30,192 nt of DNA from a virus. Of this stretch, positions 28,852 through 30,192 are shown in pieces. The stretch's first letter is position 1, and every line of letters begins with the position of its first letter. The stretch spans positions 1 to 30,192 of IMG/VR virus record IMGVR_UViG_3300035698_005094; one strand, 5' to 3'. The notes below the pieces were generated by a model that made no database searches, was not told where the DNA came from, and saw only the letters and a program-made list of their open reading frames with translations. Position numbers and translations under genes: made by a program.

Positions 28852-29124
28852 ATGAACCAAAGAAACTATGAGAAGACAAAAAAAGGATTTCTAATGAGAC
28901 TTTATCACAATATGAAGTGTAGGGTTAATGGAGTCCAAACAAATAGAGCAAAGTACTTTAAAGGTGTTGAATTGTTGGGTAAAGAAGAGTTTTATGATTG
29001 GGCTAACAAGCATCTTTTGTTCCATAAACTGTTTTATGATTGGGAGATAAGTGGCTACGAAAGAAGATTAGTTCCGAGTATTGATAGAATTGATAGTAGT
29101 AAGGGTTATGTAGTAGCAAAGTGA
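28852..29124 (+). CDS. HNH-like homing-type endonuclease remnant, 90 aa
   Basis: Start is ATG 28852 after AGGAG; the frame is open upstream through the hairpins without a good start. KKGFLMRLYHNMKCRVNGVQ, GKEEFYDWA, LFYDWEISGYERRLVPSIDRIDSSKGY (about 58-84 in sense) are the typical N-part of phage HNH proteins, in which SIDRID is the conserved acidic motif. The usual following part (an N-M-x-W-x-T and the final His/Asn) is missing: the frame ends in VVAK. The +1 frame continues as DNSKRANSKKRMVAYA, like the normal end of the family. So the gene is probably truncated or decayed and inactive. Confidence 0.6.
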   Translation: MNQRNYEKTKKGFLMRLYHNMKCRVNGVQTNRAKYFKGVELLGKEEFYDWANKHLLFHKLFYDWEISGYERRLVPSIDRIDSSKGYVVAK

Positions 29125-29165
29125 TAATTCAAAGAGAGCAAATTCAAAGAAAAGGATGGTGGCTT

Positions 29166-30192
29166 ATGCTTAACATAATACACATACCAGATCTACATAT
29201 TTCTGGTAAGAATTACGGCGTATTAGCAATGTTATTAGTAAAACTGACAGCCTATATATTAGGGCTAACTGGTAAAATCATATTGATATTTAATGGAGAC
29301 ATATTCAATCGTTATAATATTTCTGATAGATATAAGACGGTTGGAGAATTACAAAGGATGTTGATAGATTTCCTTGTAACTTTATCAGCAAAAGGGAACG
29401 TGGAGTTTGTTTTTATTGTTGGGAACCATGATAAAAGAGGTCAGCAAAAGAGTGCCTTGGAATTCCTAAAGTCGTTTGATCATTGTGCTGTCTATGATGT
29501 CCCCGGATATTATATCCATGATGAATGTGAGATAGCGTTAATGCCTTGGATTGATAAAGGTAATTACTATGCATTAAATTGTGTGGGAAAGAGTAAAACA
29601 GAAAGCGAAAGCATGTTTAATAAAGCTATACACGACATGTTAGGATTTTATAAAGCTAAGTTTGATAAGACAGAAAAACTAACAATGTTATTTGGTCATA
29701 TGGAGATAGCAGGACAAAAGATCAATGAAGGATTTAGCCTACAATCAGGATCCTTTACATTTACTAAAGACTTCCTATTGTCAATAGGTGCTAAATATCT
29801 CAGTCTAGGCCATATCCATAAAAGAGGTGGTATTTATGCAGGATCACTTTATCAACAGAATTTTGGTGAAGAAGGAAATGATCAAGGATTCGAGCATATA
29901 ACAGTTAAAGATGGAAAGCATACAGAAAAGTATGTTGAATTAGACCTACCAAAATACATTACAAAGGAGATCAGAAATGTTGAGGAAATTAAAAGTATTA
30001 AGTGTGATCCTATTGATAATCTCAAGTTGCGTATTTATAGCGAAGAAGCATTTGAACAGATTCCAGCAGAACTTCTAAACAGAGCTATAGTTGAAAAACT
30101 ATGGGGAAAACATAAACATGTCCTAAGATCTTGGGAAGAACTACACAATGAAATGTCTGAAGCTGAATTGCTAGATGCTTTTATGAAACTTA
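29166..30192 (+). CDS. SbcD/Mre11-like metallophosphoesterase nuclease (3' end outside window)
   Basis: The frame is open from ATG 29166 to the edge of the window (342 codons so far). The five metal-binding motifs of the family are present: D9 and H11 (PDLHIS), D45 (FNGDIF), GNHD (86-89), H178 (FGHME) and LGHIHKRG (H216, H218). The C-terminal part (IYAGSLYQQNFGEEG) is the GS-Y module that follows in SbcD. It should act as an ssDNA endonuclease and 3'-5' exonuclease, usually with an SbcC/Rad50 ATPase partner, which would lie just beyond the window. In phages it serves recombination-dependent replication (as in T4 gp46/gp47). Confidence 0.9.
   Translation, partial: MLNIIHIPDLHISGKNYGVLAMLLVKLTAYILGLTGKIILIFNGDIFNRYNISDRYKTVGELQRMLIDFLVTLSAKGNVEFVFIVGNHDKRGQQKSALEFLKSFDHCAVYDVPGYYIHDECEIALMPWIDKGNYYALNCVGKSKTESESMFNKAIHDMLGFYKAKFDKTEKLTMLFGHMEIAGQKINEGFSLQSGSFTFTKDFLLSIGAKYLSLGHIHKRGGIYAGSLYQQNFGEEGNDQGFEHITVKDGKHTEKYVELDLPKYITKEIRNVEEIKSIKCDPIDNLKLRIYSEEAFEQIPAELLNRAIVEKLWGKHKHVLRSWEELHNEMSEAELLDAFMKL

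Noticed and set aside
1-30192. CRISPR array, tRNA or rRNA genes, insertion sequence
   Set aside because: No spaced direct repeats of CRISPR type, no cloverleaf or rRNA stretch and no transposase or terminal repeats were seen on reading; a tRNAscan run would be decisive for tRNAs.
1-30192. Integrase or attachment site that would show a temperate phage
   Set aside because: No tyrosine or serine recombinase motif in the window; lifestyle remains open because the genome is incomplete here.

Overview
The window is a continuous piece of an AT-rich (roughly one-third G+C by eye) tailed-phage genome with short-tailed (podovirus) architecture. Nearly every gene is on the + strand, tightly packed, often with start/stop overlaps and strong AGGAGG-type ribosome binding sites. 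The morphogenesis genes follow the P22 plan: large terminase, P22-type portal, scaffold, major capsid protein, gp4-like head-tail adaptor, gp10-like tail hub, and three ejection (internal virion) proteins. The capsid protein itself looks like the N4-gp56 family. A Gram-negative, low-GC host is the most economical reading (exported beta-barrel-like proteins, a TolA-like coiled coil, many signal peptides), but this is inference and no host can be named.

Layout. 1-0.6 kb: one leftward gene with a zinc-binding cluster. 0.6-0.89 kb: divergent control region with a leftward promoter and two matching dyads that look like operators. 0.89-4.5 kb: an HTH protein (possible small terminase), a phage cytosine DNA methyltransferase, and a run of small genes including two with signal peptides. 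4.5-12.9 kb: terminase large subunit, portal, scaffold, capsid, then a group of proteins with signal peptides. 13-22.8 kb: holin-like protein, adaptor, glycine-rich tail fibre/spike, tail hub, a GNAT acetyltransferase and three ejection proteins. 22.9-24.8 kb: TolA-like coiled-coil protein, M15-family endolysin, an exported beta-barrel-like protein whose start codon is followed directly by a stop, a membrane protein, and a strong terminator. 25-30.2 kb: early-type replication/recombination operon with a DUF1376-like replication protein carrying DNA repeats, a string of Cys-rich microproteins, a RecT-like annealing protein with a zinc tail, an HNH-like remnant, and an SbcD/Mre11-like nuclease cut by the window edge.

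The most notable non-coding structure is the leader of the early operon at 24923-25035. A promoter is followed by two perfect hairpins whose loops carry 9 nt of exact mutual complementarity (a predicted kissing-loop RNA). A further hairpin there can mask the Shine-Dalgarno of the first gene. A second regulatory element sits before the scaffold/capsid genes: promoter, ribosome site and a 24-codon leader ORF that runs straight through an intrinsic terminator, the geometry of a translation-controlled attenuator. Other points of interest are three HxH motifs at the portal N-terminus, two in-frame breaks that each look like one extra T creating a UAA stop, a 7-bp DNA repeat inside the replication gene, and a marked excess of GGATCC sites.
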